DNA of 64,000 bases from Promethearchaeota archaeon Loki_b31 (GCA_005222975.1 NJBI01000009.1:1-64000), one strand, 5' to 3'. Counted from the first letter of the stretch, positions 24,538 through 34,344 are shown. Made by a program: numbers and translations. The notes: generated from the sequence alone by a model not told the origin.

Positions 24538-27483
24538 TTATTGTGGAGCGGAGCGACTCAACCTAGATTTGAATTTTAATTTATTTTTCTTTTTAGCGAA
24601 TTCTTTGTTAAAGTGCCCTTTTTTTAAGGTGCTGAAAATTACTCCTGAGCCTACAACCCCAATAATTATGGCCAAAGGAGGCGTTAAGTTTGCGTCGCTT
24701 TCGTAACTTGGAATAAGATCCTCTAAATCCGTATAAGTGTAAGTAATGGCGATCACAAATTGCGAACTCGAATGGAAGGGATCTTCCATGAATATTTCAA
24801 AACGATAATTTCCGAAGTAAGAAGGTCGATAGACGAAAGTAAATGTGGTGCTTTTCAAATCGTTTTTCGAAGCAAAAAATATAGTGTCAATTAAAATACC
24901 GTTCCTATACACTTCAGCGCGCATAAGTCCATCGTACACGGGCTGTTCTCCGGAAGCGAATCGTAAGGACGCGATAACAGTGATTTCGATTTTAGATTCA
25001 GTTTTTGAGACTAAAGTGTTGTAAATCGAATCGAAAGTGGTTTGAAACGAAATCGGAAATTGTGCGACCTTAAGGCTACCGTCGTACACGCACAATTCTC
25101 CTTCGATTAGAGGGTAATTCTGAGGGTCAATAGGAACATTTATTTCTTTCTGGTGAGTATGGTTATCCATTTTATCTAATAGAATGGTTCCGAGTTGCTC
25201 GCTTTCTAGTTTAACCGTCATGTATAGTCCGAAATCAGACAAAATTATATTGCACAACTCGACAGAAATTAAGTTGTTTCCTCCTAATTGGATGGAGTTA
25301 GAGTACTGGGCGTTAATTCTTATGGGATCGTTTTTAGCCATTTCGCAGATCCACGCGAAAGCTTCTTGCTCCAACGCGTTCCTTTCCGTAGACTCAAAAA
25401 ACTCGTGGTGAGAGCCAGAATAAATCGATTGTATTAGCGAGTGCGATTGTTCCACATCGAAAACTGCCGATAAGTTTAAAATCTCGGATATTTTGTAGCT
25501 GAAATAGAGATTTTTGACGTTTGAGTAATTAAGGTGGTTAAAAACGAAGTTCTCTATTTTGGTACTATCCAAATTGTACTCGTCAATTGCCTTCAAGATA
25601 TAAATCGCGTAGTAAGTGTTTTCTAAAGCGATCTCGATCGAGTTAGAGTATTTTACATCAAAATAAAGTTCTGTCGGAGATCCTATTATATTTCTAATGA
25701 TATAAGTCGCTAAAGCTGATTCATCGAAGCCTAAGTTTGTGATAGGTCCCAACCCTAAATAATCGGCAATAAGTTCCATAACTTTTACCGCGTAAAAAGA
25801 GTACTGCAAGTAAATAAATCGACTCTTCCATTCTGAAGAGGAGAATATGTTATCGAACTGAAAAGCTCCAAAACTTTCTTGGTATTCTGGGTCCATAAAT
25901 TGCGAATCGATTACATCCTGCAACTCGGAATTAAGGTCGTGAGATGAAGCAAAATCGTTCAATTTAAATATTTTCTGAAGAGAATTAAGGATGAGATATG
26001 TTTCTTTGTGTGAGTACAACGCGTTTATTTTGTCGATGTGTTTATGAAAACCTAAAGTATAATAGTCGAGTTGTTTGGAACGGAAACGCGTAACAATTGG
26101 GTCCAGCTTAGTACATGCGAAAAAATCGTATTGTCCGCCCATATACAGCGCGCTACCTTCTAAAAGGTTGTATAATCCTTGTATGTCTAAGTCCACGATT
26201 CGGTCGAAATAATCGTACGAAGAAATAATCGAGTGGATAAGCTCTATTGAAGTGTAATCTTCCGAGAGCAATGAATACCCGTTAAATTGAGGGAAGAGCC
26301 GAATATAAGAGGCAATTTCGTTTTTTGTGCTCAGAGTCAATTCTGAGATCGCTCCTGTGCTTGCGAGAGACCTTACGATTTGAAAAGTGTCTATTAATTC
26401 GTGGTATTTGATCGTAGTCGAAGCGTCCCAACCGCCCAAAGCGTTTCTATTATTAATTATGAAGCTAATTACTTCGTTTCTGTTAATACCTGTAAAGCCC
26501 GTAATGCCTGACAATTCTAAATTTATGGCAGTTGCGACGATGTTAGTGTAATTAGTGAACAAAATGACCGAAGATATATCGAAGAAAAAGTCTTCGGGGT
26601 GATAAAGGTCGTTCAGATCTTGGTGAAACCTAGCCGTGTCAATAACATCGACATAGCTACTCCCAAAAGTTTCTAAGGTTTTTATGGCGTAAAAAGACGC
26701 GAATTGATTCGGTCCTAACTCTAACAAAGAATCAAATAATGGCTCGTTATCATTATAGAAGCCTGCGTGAGAGCCAACCGATTGCAACCCGTCTATATAG
26801 CTTACGATGTCGCTCCTTTCTTGAGAGTAGCTGCTCCAATCAGATATAAGAAGATCGAGTGTTATCACCGCATAATATGTATTATCTGCAGTAGGAATTT
26901 TAAGACCTTCGTCTAGCGAAGCGTCGTATGGCTGACCTATAAATCCATGTAGGTTAGGATTGTAACACTCCCAAATAAAATCGATGGTTTCAGCAGTATC
27001 GATAAAACTTAAAGCATTTAGAATGTCTAAAGATAGCACAGCGTAGCAATTAACCTCCAACAAAGTAGTTAGCGGCATATACAACCCCGGTATTATAGAA
27101 GACAAGTATCTTTTCGCGCTTGAATCTACGAACTGGTGAGAGCTTGAGTTGTAAAACGACATTACATAATTAGAAACTTCTCCTTGGTCGATTTCGCTTA
27201 GTTTTCCGATGGAGTCTAAAACTGAAAGCGCGTAATAAGTGGCTTGAAGCGAATCGGAGTAAAACTGAGGGTAATAACCGTAGGTAGAATAATCATCGTT
27301 TTTGGAGTCGAATATAGATTCGATAATTTCGAGGTTTGTCGCATTGGAAGATTTCAAAGTATCGAACTTGACGTCGGTTACGATATCAGGAGCGGCTATA
27401 GACTTGTTGCCAATAATCAAAAAACAAGCTAAAAATACGATTGATACAATTCCAATTATAACTATAGTTTTTTTCGATCGCAT
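24538..27483 (-). CDS. Large surface protein with prenyltransferase/toroid-like repeats
   Basis: A 981-residue exported protein: N-terminal signal or anchor (TIVIIGIVSIVFLACFLIIG), a long run of helical repeats with recurring YYA-hxxL, NTYYAVITLDLL and ATYYALSVLDSI units to about residue 720, then beta-rich domains, and a C-terminal membrane helix (PLAIIIGVVGSGVIF) with a basic tail. The repeat pattern matches the alpha/alpha-toroid of prenyltransferase, squalene-cyclase and TED-type proteins. No DxDD cyclase motif is evident, so a binding rather than catalytic role is likely. It would face outside the cell. The gene stands alone with its promoter to the right. Confidence 0.65.
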   Translation of the reverse strand: MRSKKTIVIIGIVSIVFLACFLIIGNKSIAAPDIVTDVKFDTLKSSNATNLEIIESIFDSKNDDYSTYGYYPQFYSDSLQATYYALSVLDSIGKLSEIDQGEVSNYVMSFYNSSSHQFVDSSAKRYLSSIIPGLYMPLTTLLEVNCYAVLSLDILNALSFIDTAETIDFIWECYNPNLHGFIGQPYDASLDEGLKIPTADNTYYAVITLDLLISDWSSYSQERSDIVSYIDGLQSVGSHAGFYNDNEPLFDSLLELGPNQFASFYAIKTLETFGSSYVDVIDTARFHQDLNDLYHPEDFFFDISSVILFTNYTNIVATAINLELSGITGFTGINRNEVISFIINNRNALGGWDASTTIKYHELIDTFQIVRSLASTGAISELTLSTKNEIASYIRLFPQFNGYSLLSEDYTSIELIHSIISSYDYFDRIVDLDIQGLYNLLEGSALYMGGQYDFFACTKLDPIVTRFRSKQLDYYTLGFHKHIDKINALYSHKETYLILNSLQKIFKLNDFASSHDLNSELQDVIDSQFMDPEYQESFGAFQFDNIFSSSEWKSRFIYLQYSFYAVKVMELIADYLGLGPITNLGFDESALATYIIRNIIGSPTELYFDVKYSNSIEIALENTYYAIYILKAIDEYNLDSTKIENFVFNHLNYSNVKNLYFSYKISEILNLSAVFDVEQSHSLIQSIYSGSHHEFFESTERNALEQEAFAWICEMAKNDPIRINAQYSNSIQLGGNNLISVELCNIILSDFGLYMTVKLESEQLGTILLDKMDNHTHQKEINVPIDPQNYPLIEGELCVYDGSLKVAQFPISFQTTFDSIYNTLVSKTESKIEITVIASLRFASGEQPVYDGLMRAEVYRNGILIDTIFFASKNDLKSTTFTFVYRPSYFGNYRFEIFMEDPFHSSSQFVIAITYTYTDLEDLIPSYESDANLTPPLAIIIGVVGSGVIFSTLKKGHFNKEFAKKKNKLKFKSRLSRSAPQ

Positions 27484-27767
27484 AATATTTCACGTGAATA
27501 TGTTTTTAAAAAAGCTTTTAGACTAGATTAGTCGTAAGTTTATAAAAGAAAAAAAGAAGTTTCCGACAGATTTATGAATGCCAAATTAACTTGTTTTAAT
27601 TTAACTTCTATGGGTAATTTCATTATGGTAAAAATTAAAATAAATCTCGAAAACTAACTTTTCTTACCAGAGCGCTTCTCTCTTAAAAAAAGATATAACT
27701 TAATCCAACAAAAAATGTCAGTAAAGAATATATGTTTAATTGTCTTTATATTTTTCTTGAAAATACT

Positions 27768-28124
27768 ATGAAAAAAAAAATTCAAAATATTATTTTTCTT
27801 ATTATTGGTTTCATTTTTATGTCAATTGCAATCTTCCCAATAGTTTATTTTCATGTAATTTTTTTCGATAAAACTAATAGTTTTGCTTATTACCTATTTA
27901 AGGGGGAACCATATTACAATTTAATCTTATTTACATTTATATTCTTTCTTTTAAGCTTCTTTTTTATAGTTCCTGGAATAAGTTTGTTCCAACATGAAAA
28001 AGAAGAGAAACCATTCTCATTTAAACGAAGCTTTTATATTCTTGTATTTGTATCGTTAATTGAATTTTTTATAATGAATCTTCTTTTCCCAGGAGTAATC
28101 ATAACTATGCCCCCTCCAAATTAA
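27768..28124 (+). CDS. Small multi-pass membrane protein
   Basis: With the ATG at 27768 the product is 118 residues with three hydrophobic helices (IIFLIIGFIFMSIAIFPIVYF; ILFTFIFFLLSFFFIVPGI; FYILVFVSLIEFFIMNLLF). An upstream in-frame ATG at 27732 adds 12 residues. Composition is very AT-rich, unlike the large surface-protein gene to its left. No family. Confidence 0.45.
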   Translation: MKKKIQNIIFLIIGFIFMSIAIFPIVYFHVIFFDKTNSFAYYLFKGEPYYNLILFTFIFFLLSFFFIVPGISLFQHEKEEKPFSFKRSFYILVFVSLIEFFIMNLLFPGVIITMPPPN

Positions 28125-28286
28125 TTTTATAATTTATAAAGTCATCTTTAAAATACTACTGATATCGGTAATTTCATTTAAAGGGTTATACAACCCTTTT
28201 GAAATCATTTCAATCGCTAAACTTGATTGACATAATTATTAATTATTTACAAATTATTAATTACTTACAAATCATATCTTACAATT

Positions 28287-29744
28287 ATGGTGAAAATGAA
28301 ATCGAAATCAAAATTAAAAATATTAATTTTAATCGCTTTAGGAATCTTTTTCGCTTTATCACCAATGATTACCGTCAATTTTAGTTTTATTACAGGTAAT
28401 AGCAACAAATATTTGGAATATAGCGATGATATTAATTTAGATAATAAAAATCTAAAAATCTCAGCAGTTTCGGAAAGAATTCATATAATCAATAATTCCG
28501 GATGGGTTGCTTTTAAAAACGCTGGAAATTGTACGGGAGAAGGCACTTATTCCGACCCTTATGTCATAGAAGATTTGGTAATAGATGGCGGAGGTTCGGA
28601 AAATTGCATCTGGATTGAAAACTCTAGCGTTTATTTTAGGATTGAAAATTGTTCCATTTCTTATTCCATGATAGGAATACAATTATCAAATGTAAACAAT
28701 TCTCTGATAATCACGAATAATTGTTCGCCGAATAATTGTGCGATATATTTATTGGAATGTAATAATAACACCCTTTCGGGGAACACCGCAAATAACAACT
28801 TTCATGGGATATATTTATTCGATAGTAATAATAACACCATTTCGGGGAACACCGCAAATGATAATACTATGAATGGGATATCTGTAAACTATTTTACGGG
28901 GATACCTGTAAGCGGGAATAATATCATTATTTCGGGAAACACCGCAAATAACAACGAAAATGGTATATTCTTATATAATAGTAACTATAGCACCATCTCG
29001 GGAAACACCGCTAACGATAATACTTATAGTGGAATATTTTTAAGCGGGAATAATAACATTATTTCAGAAAACAACGCAATTAATAATAGCGGTGGGATAT
29101 TAAATAGCGTTGGGATAGTAGTGGGGATGATAAGTAATTATAACAATACTATTTCGGGAAACACCGCAAGCAACAACGACTATGGGATATTTTTACGCGG
29201 TAATAACAACACTATTTCGGGAAACACCGCTAACGATAATACTGATTATGGAATATGTATAAGTGAGTCTAGTAATAACACAATTTTGAGAAACACAGCA
29301 AATAACAACAACTATGGTATATGCTTAGAAGAAGCTAGTGATAATAACAACATTACGGAAAATATCGTAAATTACAATTATTTGATAGGCATTTATTTAG
29401 ACTCCAGTAATGGGAATATTATATATTTTAATTGCTTTAATAATTACCTCAATGCTATTGATGATGGTTCGAATAATCATTGGGATAATGGAATTAAGGG
29501 GAATTATTGGAGTGATTATACAGGTTCAGACGCAGATGGCGACGGAATTGGTGATGTGCCATATAAAATTACTGGTTCTGCAGGAAGTCAAGACAACTTT
29601 CCATTAATGAAATGTCCATTTTCAGCTCAAGATGATGGAGGAATTCCAATCGAACTGGTTATTTTTATTTCGGTTATTAGTGGAGCAGCATTGGTAAGCG
29701 TTGTATCCATATTGTTAATTAGACATAAAAGGAAGAGAATATAA
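28287..29744 (+). CDS. NosD-like parallel beta-helix surface protein
   Basis: A 485-residue protein with an N-terminal signal (LKILILIALGIFFALSPMIT). A long parallel beta-helix follows, built from about ten units of the type NNTISGNTANNN-x-GI, then HWDNGIKGNYWSDYTGSDAD, characteristic of NosD/periplasmic copper-binding and CASH-domain proteins. It ends GGIPIELVIFIS, a hydrophobic helix and RHKRKRI, the C-terminal anchor or sorting-type tail. The same GGIP motif begins the tail of the LVIVD protein at 38882-40084. It probably sits on the cell surface and binds carbohydrate or another polymer. The repeats give visible direct repeats at DNA level between 28780 and 29300. Confidence 0.8.
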   Translation: MVKMKSKSKLKILILIALGIFFALSPMITVNFSFITGNSNKYLEYSDDINLDNKNLKISAVSERIHIINNSGWVAFKNAGNCTGEGTYSDPYVIEDLVIDGGGSENCIWIENSSVYFRIENCSISYSMIGIQLSNVNNSLIITNNCSPNNCAIYLLECNNNTLSGNTANNNFHGIYLFDSNNNTISGNTANDNTMNGISVNYFTGIPVSGNNIIISGNTANNNENGIFLYNSNYSTISGNTANDNTYSGIFLSGNNNIISENNAINNSGGILNSVGIVVGMISNYNNTISGNTASNNDYGIFLRGNNNTISGNTANDNTDYGICISESSNNTILRNTANNNNYGICLEEASDNNNITENIVNYNYLIGIYLDSSNGNIIYFNCFNNYLNAIDDGSNNHWDNGIKGNYWSDYTGSDADGDGIGDVPYKITGSAGSQDNFPLMKCPFSAQDDGGIPIELVIFISVISGAALVSVVSILLIRHKRKRI

Positions 29745-29783
29745 TTATTAAAAAACAAGAGAAAAAAAAGTAGGAAAGTAGCG

Positions 29784-31067
29784 CTAACAAGTCAAAGGGG
29801 GTCCCGTGGGGTTGTAATACCTCCACAATTCCAGCTTAACAAATTTTTTGTTTTCACATTTTTCTACTTTTCCAACGCTTTTGACATTTGCAAATTTTCT
29901 ATTGTTATTAATGTAAGTGTTATGATTCTGAATGATGGTTGCAAATAAGTACCCGTTAATGTTTTTTAAGAATAGGTAAAAATCTTTGCTCTCGTTTAAG
30001 TTGTTAAATACCTGGGTTGCATTTCCTAAGACTACTTGGACTATGTCTGCGCCATCAACGAGCGAATCTTCGTAATCGCCTGACTCTCCATCTACACAGA
30101 CAAAAGCAGGGTCGAGCACACCTAATTTAGACATTACTTTCTTTAACAAGCCGGCGGATTTTACTAAGCTCCTAAAACCTGAAACCCTAAATCGTTCTAT
30201 AACTCTCCTCTCTACTTGCCTGTGGATCGTTGACATTTTGATCCCTAACCTCTCGCAAAGAGCTGAAACGCTCACTCCATTGGGCTGAGAACAGAGCAGA
30301 GTGATGGAGGTTACGAGCCCCACGATAACATCGTCCTTCGTGTTTTTAATTTTCTCGTAAAACCGAGACAAAATCTTGTATGACTGGTAATAAAAAGACA
30401 TTCCCAAATCGAAGTGTTCGGTAATTTCTAAAATTCTTTGGATTATATATTCCTTGCGGTCTCTTTCTTTGTATTGCGGCCATAAACTTGCCATAGGAAT
30501 CTTGAATTCGTTAAAATCCTTTTTGGAAATCTTCGAAACTTCTAACAATTCTCTCTCGCTTATTGGTGTATTGTTGTGCTTATAATAAAAATAAATCACG
30601 CAAGGCACTAACATTTCAGTGCTCCGAAATTTCGTGCCTTTGCCTAATTGAGCTCGAATCTTTTTAAAAACTTCCAAAATACTAACAGAGTCGCTCAGAG
30701 GAAAGTCAAGATTCGTTAAAATGCTTTTTATCGCTATTTTTGCCGAAATTACAACGTTTTCCTCGCTCGTACGGTGAGAATCTAGCCTGTTTAAACCTTC
30801 GAGTCTAACCGAGTTTTTTGTTGCGCGCCTTTCGCTTTTGTACCCCATCTGAGTTTTACCCAAGACGGCGTACTGAACGATATCGGCGTCGTACGGTCTG
30901 TGGTACTCTAATTTCTGAACTTCTAGAACGATACCACAGTCTCGGCAGGTGTAGCACTCGCGAGTTTCGACAATGTTGCAAGATCCGCAAACATCGCAGC
31001 GCTCCAAAGGGTTTTGAACGGAGTCTACTACTATCGAATCGATTTTTACTAATTCGTGGGTTGCCAT
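29784..31067 (-). CDS. tfb: Divergent TFIIB-like transcription factor
   Basis: A 427-residue protein with an N-terminal zinc ribbon (CDVCGSC at 24-30 and CYTCRDCG at 38-45) and a B-finger-like stretch. Two cyclin-like folds span about 100-310, the second ending in an HTH (VSALCERLGIKMSTIHRQVE). TFBs recruit RNA polymerase to TATA-TBP. It is about 120 residues longer than typical archaeal TFB because of a C-terminal extension (about 320-427) of unknown fold ending WRYYNPTGPPLTC. Codon use is of the island type. An island-borne TFB may direct transcription of the island, an inference. Confidence 0.8.
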   Translation of the reverse strand: MATHELVKIDSIVVDSVQNPLERCDVCGSCNIVETRECYTCRDCGIVLEVQKLEYHRPYDADIVQYAVLGKTQMGYKSERRATKNSVRLEGLNRLDSHRTSEENVVISAKIAIKSILTNLDFPLSDSVSILEVFKKIRAQLGKGTKFRSTEMLVPCVIYFYYKHNNTPISERELLEVSKISKKDFNEFKIPMASLWPQYKERDRKEYIIQRILEITEHFDLGMSFYYQSYKILSRFYEKIKNTKDDVIVGLVTSITLLCSQPNGVSVSALCERLGIKMSTIHRQVERRVIERFRVSGFRSLVKSAGLLKKVMSKLGVLDPAFVCVDGESGDYEDSLVDGADIVQVVLGNATQVFNNLNESKDFYLFLKNINGYLFATIIQNHNTYINNNRKFANVKSVGKVEKCENKKFVKLELWRYYNPTGPPLTC

Positions 31068-31718
31068 TTTTTTATAATCACTAACTTTATTTTTAGTATT
31101 TTTTAATATTTTAATTCTGTAATTATTTTTAAACTAAGAAATGAAGATCACCAGTATGCTATTTTAAGATTTGGAATTAGGTAAAAAATAGCGTAGAAGT
31201 TCAAAAAGAAAACGCATAAAAGCGTAAATAGTGAAAATTGATGCGGAACCTAATAATTATTCTTCTAAAATTCATCAATCTATAGTGGAGGGTTTCATAT
31301 TTAGAAGATAAAATTAACAATTTTTTGTGAAAAACACAATTTTGCAATTCTAATCCCAACTAGTAAAATTATTTTTTCACAACCGTCGTAGTTACAGATT
31401 AAACTGGGAATATAAAAACAATCCTAATAGAAAAATTGATTTAAAATAATCGTGGATATATGTCAAAATAGAATTATGACAATATTCTTAATAAGATAAA
31501 AACCCCTATAAAATCTATGCATAAATCAAATATTATTAGAATTGGGTTTTAAATTTTCGACTTTTCTTAAGTCTCCCGTTGAAATTACATGTTAATTATT
31601 ATATTTGTCATAAATTTGTGAGAATTGTCCTATTTAAACCCCATTTTTTTATATAAAAGTCAAAGAAATTAAATAATTAAAATAAGACTATTAATTAAAG
31701 GAAATTCGAAAAAAAGAG
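31068..31718. other. Long intergenic region
   Basis: About 650 AT-rich bases between the divergent TFB gene and the next plus-strand gene. I see no convincing gene. Short broken frames occur near 31260-31400, and TATA-like stretches near 31597 and 31633 could serve the zinc-ribbon gene at 31719. Confidence 0.3.
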
Positions 31719-31949
31719 TTGGAGCATGTGCAGAAAGACGATGATTTTCGGTTCGAAAAGTTAGATTGCCCGCGATGTAAGTCCAAGAAGATGATTAGGT
31801 TTGCGTGGGAGTCTGAAGCCGAACTCGAATGCACGGAGTGCGGAGAGCGATTTGACGAGAAAGACCTGTTAACTATCGACGACCCCTCGAACATTTTAAC
31901 TGTCAAAGAAAAGTTAGCGTTCATTCGCGCTTTCAAAGAAAGCGATTAG
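31719..31949 (+). CDS. Small zinc-ribbon protein
   Basis: A 76-residue protein with CPRCKSKK...CTECGERF, two CxxC knuckles about 18 residues apart, followed by an acidic helical tail (SNILTVKEKLAFIRAFKES). The start is TTG at 31719 or GTG at 31728; neither has a strong ribosome site. A zinc ribbon of this kind is common in archaeal transcription-associated small proteins. It precedes the metalloprotease-like gene by 74 bases. Confidence 0.6.
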   Translation: MEHVQKDDDFRFEKLDCPRCKSKKMIRFAWESEAELECTECGERFDEKDLLTIDDPSNILTVKEKLAFIRAFKESD

Positions 31950-31994
31950 TCCTGATTTATTGAAGTCTCCTGTTTGAAGAAATCTAATTTTTTC

Positions 31995-32003
31995 TTTATA
32001 AAT
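31995..32003 (+). promoter_or_regulatory. TATA box of the HEVAH membrane protein gene, leaderless spacing
   Basis: TTTATAAAT is centred 25 bases before the ATG at 32024, so transcription should start at the start codon. Confidence 0.5.
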
Positions 32004-32023
32004 TCTCGCCATATATTGATTTT

Positions 32024-32785
32024 ATGTTGGATCTATTCTTTTGGCTGTTCTTAATGCTATTAATTTCCATCGGAGTTCAAACTTGGTATAGACGCGTTCA
32101 CACCCGGGGTCTCAAAGCGTTTCTGCACATTTTAGCCTTCGTTGGGGTTTTTGTTCACGAAGTGGCTCATTACGCCTTCAATGTTTTGTTTGGCGTCAAA
32201 ACCGGCAAAGTAAAAGTTAAATACCGTAGCGAAGATAAAATGAGGGTCGCCCCTCACGGATCGGTCGGTTTACCTGAGTTCGAGCGAAACTCTTTTCTAC
32301 AAACGTTTGTTGGCAGCGTAGCCCCGTTGTTTGTGTCGACTTTCCTTTTTCTTTTTTGCGTAGACATCATTTTCAACATACAAACTGATGCTTGGGTAAA
32401 TGTAGTTGCCATCGTTTTCTGCGTATCGCTTTTTATCGGTTCCGAACCTTCGGGGCAAGACATGAAACTAATTGGCGAGACTTTTAAAAGAGACCCGAAA
32501 TATTCCATTTACCAAATAGCTTTAGTCGTCGCGTCAGGGCTCATCGTGTGGTTTTTCGTAGACCTCTATTTTATCTACCTACCATTTGAAGTTCTATACT
32601 ACATCGAATACTTCTTTTTCGTGATATTGGTCTATTTCGTTTTGAAAACTGCCTTTTGGATTATCAGCAGTTGTTTCAGTGCTTTAAAAAGGCCTAAATT
32701 TCCAAGTATAAAGTTGTTGACTCGAAGGAGAAGGTTTAAAATGTTTGCTCCAAGAAAATTAAAAGAAAAAGAGGCGCAATGGTAA
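32024..32785 (+). CDS. Membrane protein with HEVAH motif, M50-like metalloprotease
   Basis: A 253-residue protein with about five membrane helices. In the second helix, VFVHEVAHYAFN contains H45-E46-x2-H49, the zinc-binding HExxH of gluzincin-type proteases. A later GSEPSGQDMKL offers the third metal ligand (D) in the position used by M50-family intramembrane proteases. These cleave membrane-bound substrates, often regulatory proteins. The C-terminal 40 residues are strongly basic. The next gene starts with GTG directly after this stop codon. Substrate unknown; it could also be an inactive relative. Confidence 0.65.
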   Translation: MLDLFFWLFLMLLISIGVQTWYRRVHTRGLKAFLHILAFVGVFVHEVAHYAFNVLFGVKTGKVKVKYRSEDKMRVAPHGSVGLPEFERNSFLQTFVGSVAPLFVSTFLFLFCVDIIFNIQTDAWVNVVAIVFCVSLFIGSEPSGQDMKLIGETFKRDPKYSIYQIALVVASGLIVWFFVDLYFIYLPFEVLYYIEYFFFVILVYFVLKTAFWIISSCFSALKRPKFPSIKLLTRRRRFKMFAPRKLKEKEAQW

Positions 32786-33136
32786 GTGAAAGGTTTTTGT
32801 TTAGTGGCGGTCGTAGTCGCAATGTTGATGTTTTACCAAAAAGAACCCGTATACACCCTAGTTATTATCGGTGTAGGATTATTCTTCTATTTGTTCTACA
32901 AAGCGAGAAAGAGCGGAAATGGAAACGGTCTACTGGGGGCTTTTTTGAGCAGAAATCAGACTTCGCAAGATAGAAACTTCGACGATTTAATGGCATTAAT
33001 AATGCTCCAACAACTACTCTCCAACAATCCTCAAGGCTCGAGCGCTTCAAGGGAAATATCCGAAGAGAGCCAGAAGCGTCGAGAAGAGATAGATAAAATT
33101 CAGCGAGAAGTTTTAGACTTGCTGGATAGCGATTAA
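32786..33136 (+). CDS. Small membrane protein with charged helical tail
   Basis: A 116-residue protein starting at GTG immediately after the TAA of the HEVAH gene. Two N-terminal hydrophobic segments (CLVAVVVAMLMFY; VYTLVIIGVGLFFYLFY) are followed by a soluble region, with a coiled-coil-like end (SEESQKRREEIDKIQREVLD). The contiguous arrangement implies co-translation and a shared membrane role. No family recognised. Confidence 0.55.
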   Translation: MKGFCLVAVVVAMLMFYQKEPVYTLVIIGVGLFFYLFYKARKSGNGNGLLGAFLSRNQTSQDRNFDDLMALIMLQQLLSNNPQGSSASREISEESQKRREEIDKIQREVLDLLDSD

Positions 33137-33165
33137 TCTTTTTATTTTTAGATGGTAATTAAATC

Positions 33166-33876
33166 ATGATCGAGCTCGAAGAATCGGCAATTATTTCTCA
33201 TATTTTCGATTTAGCTAAGAAAAACGGTCTTATATCGATCGCCGGCAAATCTGGTACGGGAAAAACCACCTTGGCTCTGCAATTTGTTAGCACACTTATG
33301 ACGCTCGAAAAAACTTACCGAGACCAGTGCGTCTGGATACAAGCAAGCGAACAATTTCCTAAAAAAAGGTTAAGAACGCTTTTTGAAAGTTATTCTGATA
33401 AAGTCAATTACGTTCTGAAAAACATATTTATTGCCCCTGGAATAAAACCTTTTTCTAACTACCAAGAGCAATCTTCTTACTTTAGAAAATTAAAGACCAC
33501 GATTTTTCCAAGTAACGCTAAAATCATCGTTATCGACAATATTTCCCATTTTTTGCGCTTTAACATCGCTTCTAACTCGGACTTTAAAAAACGGGGAGCT
33601 ATCATGGACGAATTTTTCAGCGTACAGTTGTTTCCCTTAATAATGCGTTGCCTAAGAGAGAAAATAATTCTTATCTTGGTCCACGAGGTTTCTTTCGATC
33701 CTACCTCAGGCAAGACAAAACCTTTTTTTAGCAAGTTATACGATAGAATTGACTCGATAAACATCAACCTCTCGAAGACTATGGGTTCGGGTCTAAAACA
33801 GATGGAAATTAGTTCGAAAGGTACCTCTACGAAGTTTGTCTACGAAATTGCAGAATCTGGAATCGTAAATTTGTAA
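33166..33876 (+). CDS. RadB/KaiC-like RecA-fold ATPase
   Basis: A 236-residue RecA-fold protein: Walker A IAGKSGTGKTTLALQF near residue 26, Walker B AKIIVIDNISHFL near 121, and KIILILVHEVS as the following strand. Size and layout match RadB or single-domain KaiC-like ATPases; no HhH or second RecA domain is present. RadB modulates RadA-dependent recombination, while KaiC-like proteins regulate diverse processes. It follows the two membrane genes by 29 bases on the same strand, and RadA lies about 1 kb downstream. Confidence 0.75.
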   Translation: MIELEESAIISHIFDLAKKNGLISIAGKSGTGKTTLALQFVSTLMTLEKTYRDQCVWIQASEQFPKKRLRTLFESYSDKVNYVLKNIFIAPGIKPFSNYQEQSSYFRKLKTTIFPSNAKIIVIDNISHFLRFNIASNSDFKKRGAIMDEFFSVQLFPLIMRCLREKIILILVHEVSFDPTSGKTKPFFSKLYDRIDSININLSKTMGSGLKQMEISSKGTSTKFVYEIAESGIVNL

Positions 33877-33969
33877 TAAGGGTTAGCGTTTCCGATTATA
33901 TAAAGGCAAAATTTTAATGTGCCAATTTTCCTTTTCCTTTAAATACATTGGTGAAGAAGATAATTTACG

Positions 33970-34344
33970 ATGAATGCGCCAAATACCACGATCACGAACG
34001 AAATAAAATGTTCGATCTGTCGAGCCGACATAAAACACCGCAAGATGTACCAAACAAGTTTGAAGCTCGGTGTGATTTGTAGGATGTGTAGGCAGCGCTT
34101 CTCAGACGAGGACATCGAGATGATTATAAACATGTTTTTCGCGTTTGGGGGATTCTTTGGGGCACTCGATAGGTCCAAATTCTCCATCGAGGATACTATC
34201 CTTGAATTTGCCAAAAATTTAGATAAAGAAAAGGTTGATTTTCATTCGCAAAACATCAGAATGTGGCATAAAGTATTAACTCACGGTATTACCCCAAAAG
34301 AGTTTTTAAAAGAATTATCAGCTTTTTCTGAGCAAGAACTGTGA
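33970..34344 (+). CDS. Zinc-finger protein with helical C-terminal domain
   Basis: A 124-residue protein. CSICRADIKHRKMYQTS...CRMCRQRFSD gives two CxxC knuckles about 27 residues apart. A mostly helical domain follows and ends GITPKEFLKELSAFSEQEL. TTTAAATA lies about 29 bases before the ATG, suggesting a leaderless transcript. A decayed fragment resembling its last 17 residues occurs at 2831-2896 on the other side of the island. Probably nucleic-acid or protein binding; family not named. Confidence 0.6.
   Translation: MNAPNTTITNEIKCSICRADIKHRKMYQTSLKLGVICRMCRQRFSDEDIEMIINMFFAFGGFFGALDRSKFSIEDTILEFAKNLDKEKVDFHSQNIRMWHKVLTHGITPKEFLKELSAFSEQEL

Noticed and set aside
28780-29300. CRISPR-like short repeats
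   Set aside because: The repeated ggaaacaccgc blocks are in-frame codons of beta-helix repeats and have no unique spacers.
31569-31970. AAGTCTCC motif upstream of two genes (31569 and 31963)
   Set aside because: Two occurrences of a short sequence at different distances from the TATA boxes; too weak to call a regulatory site.
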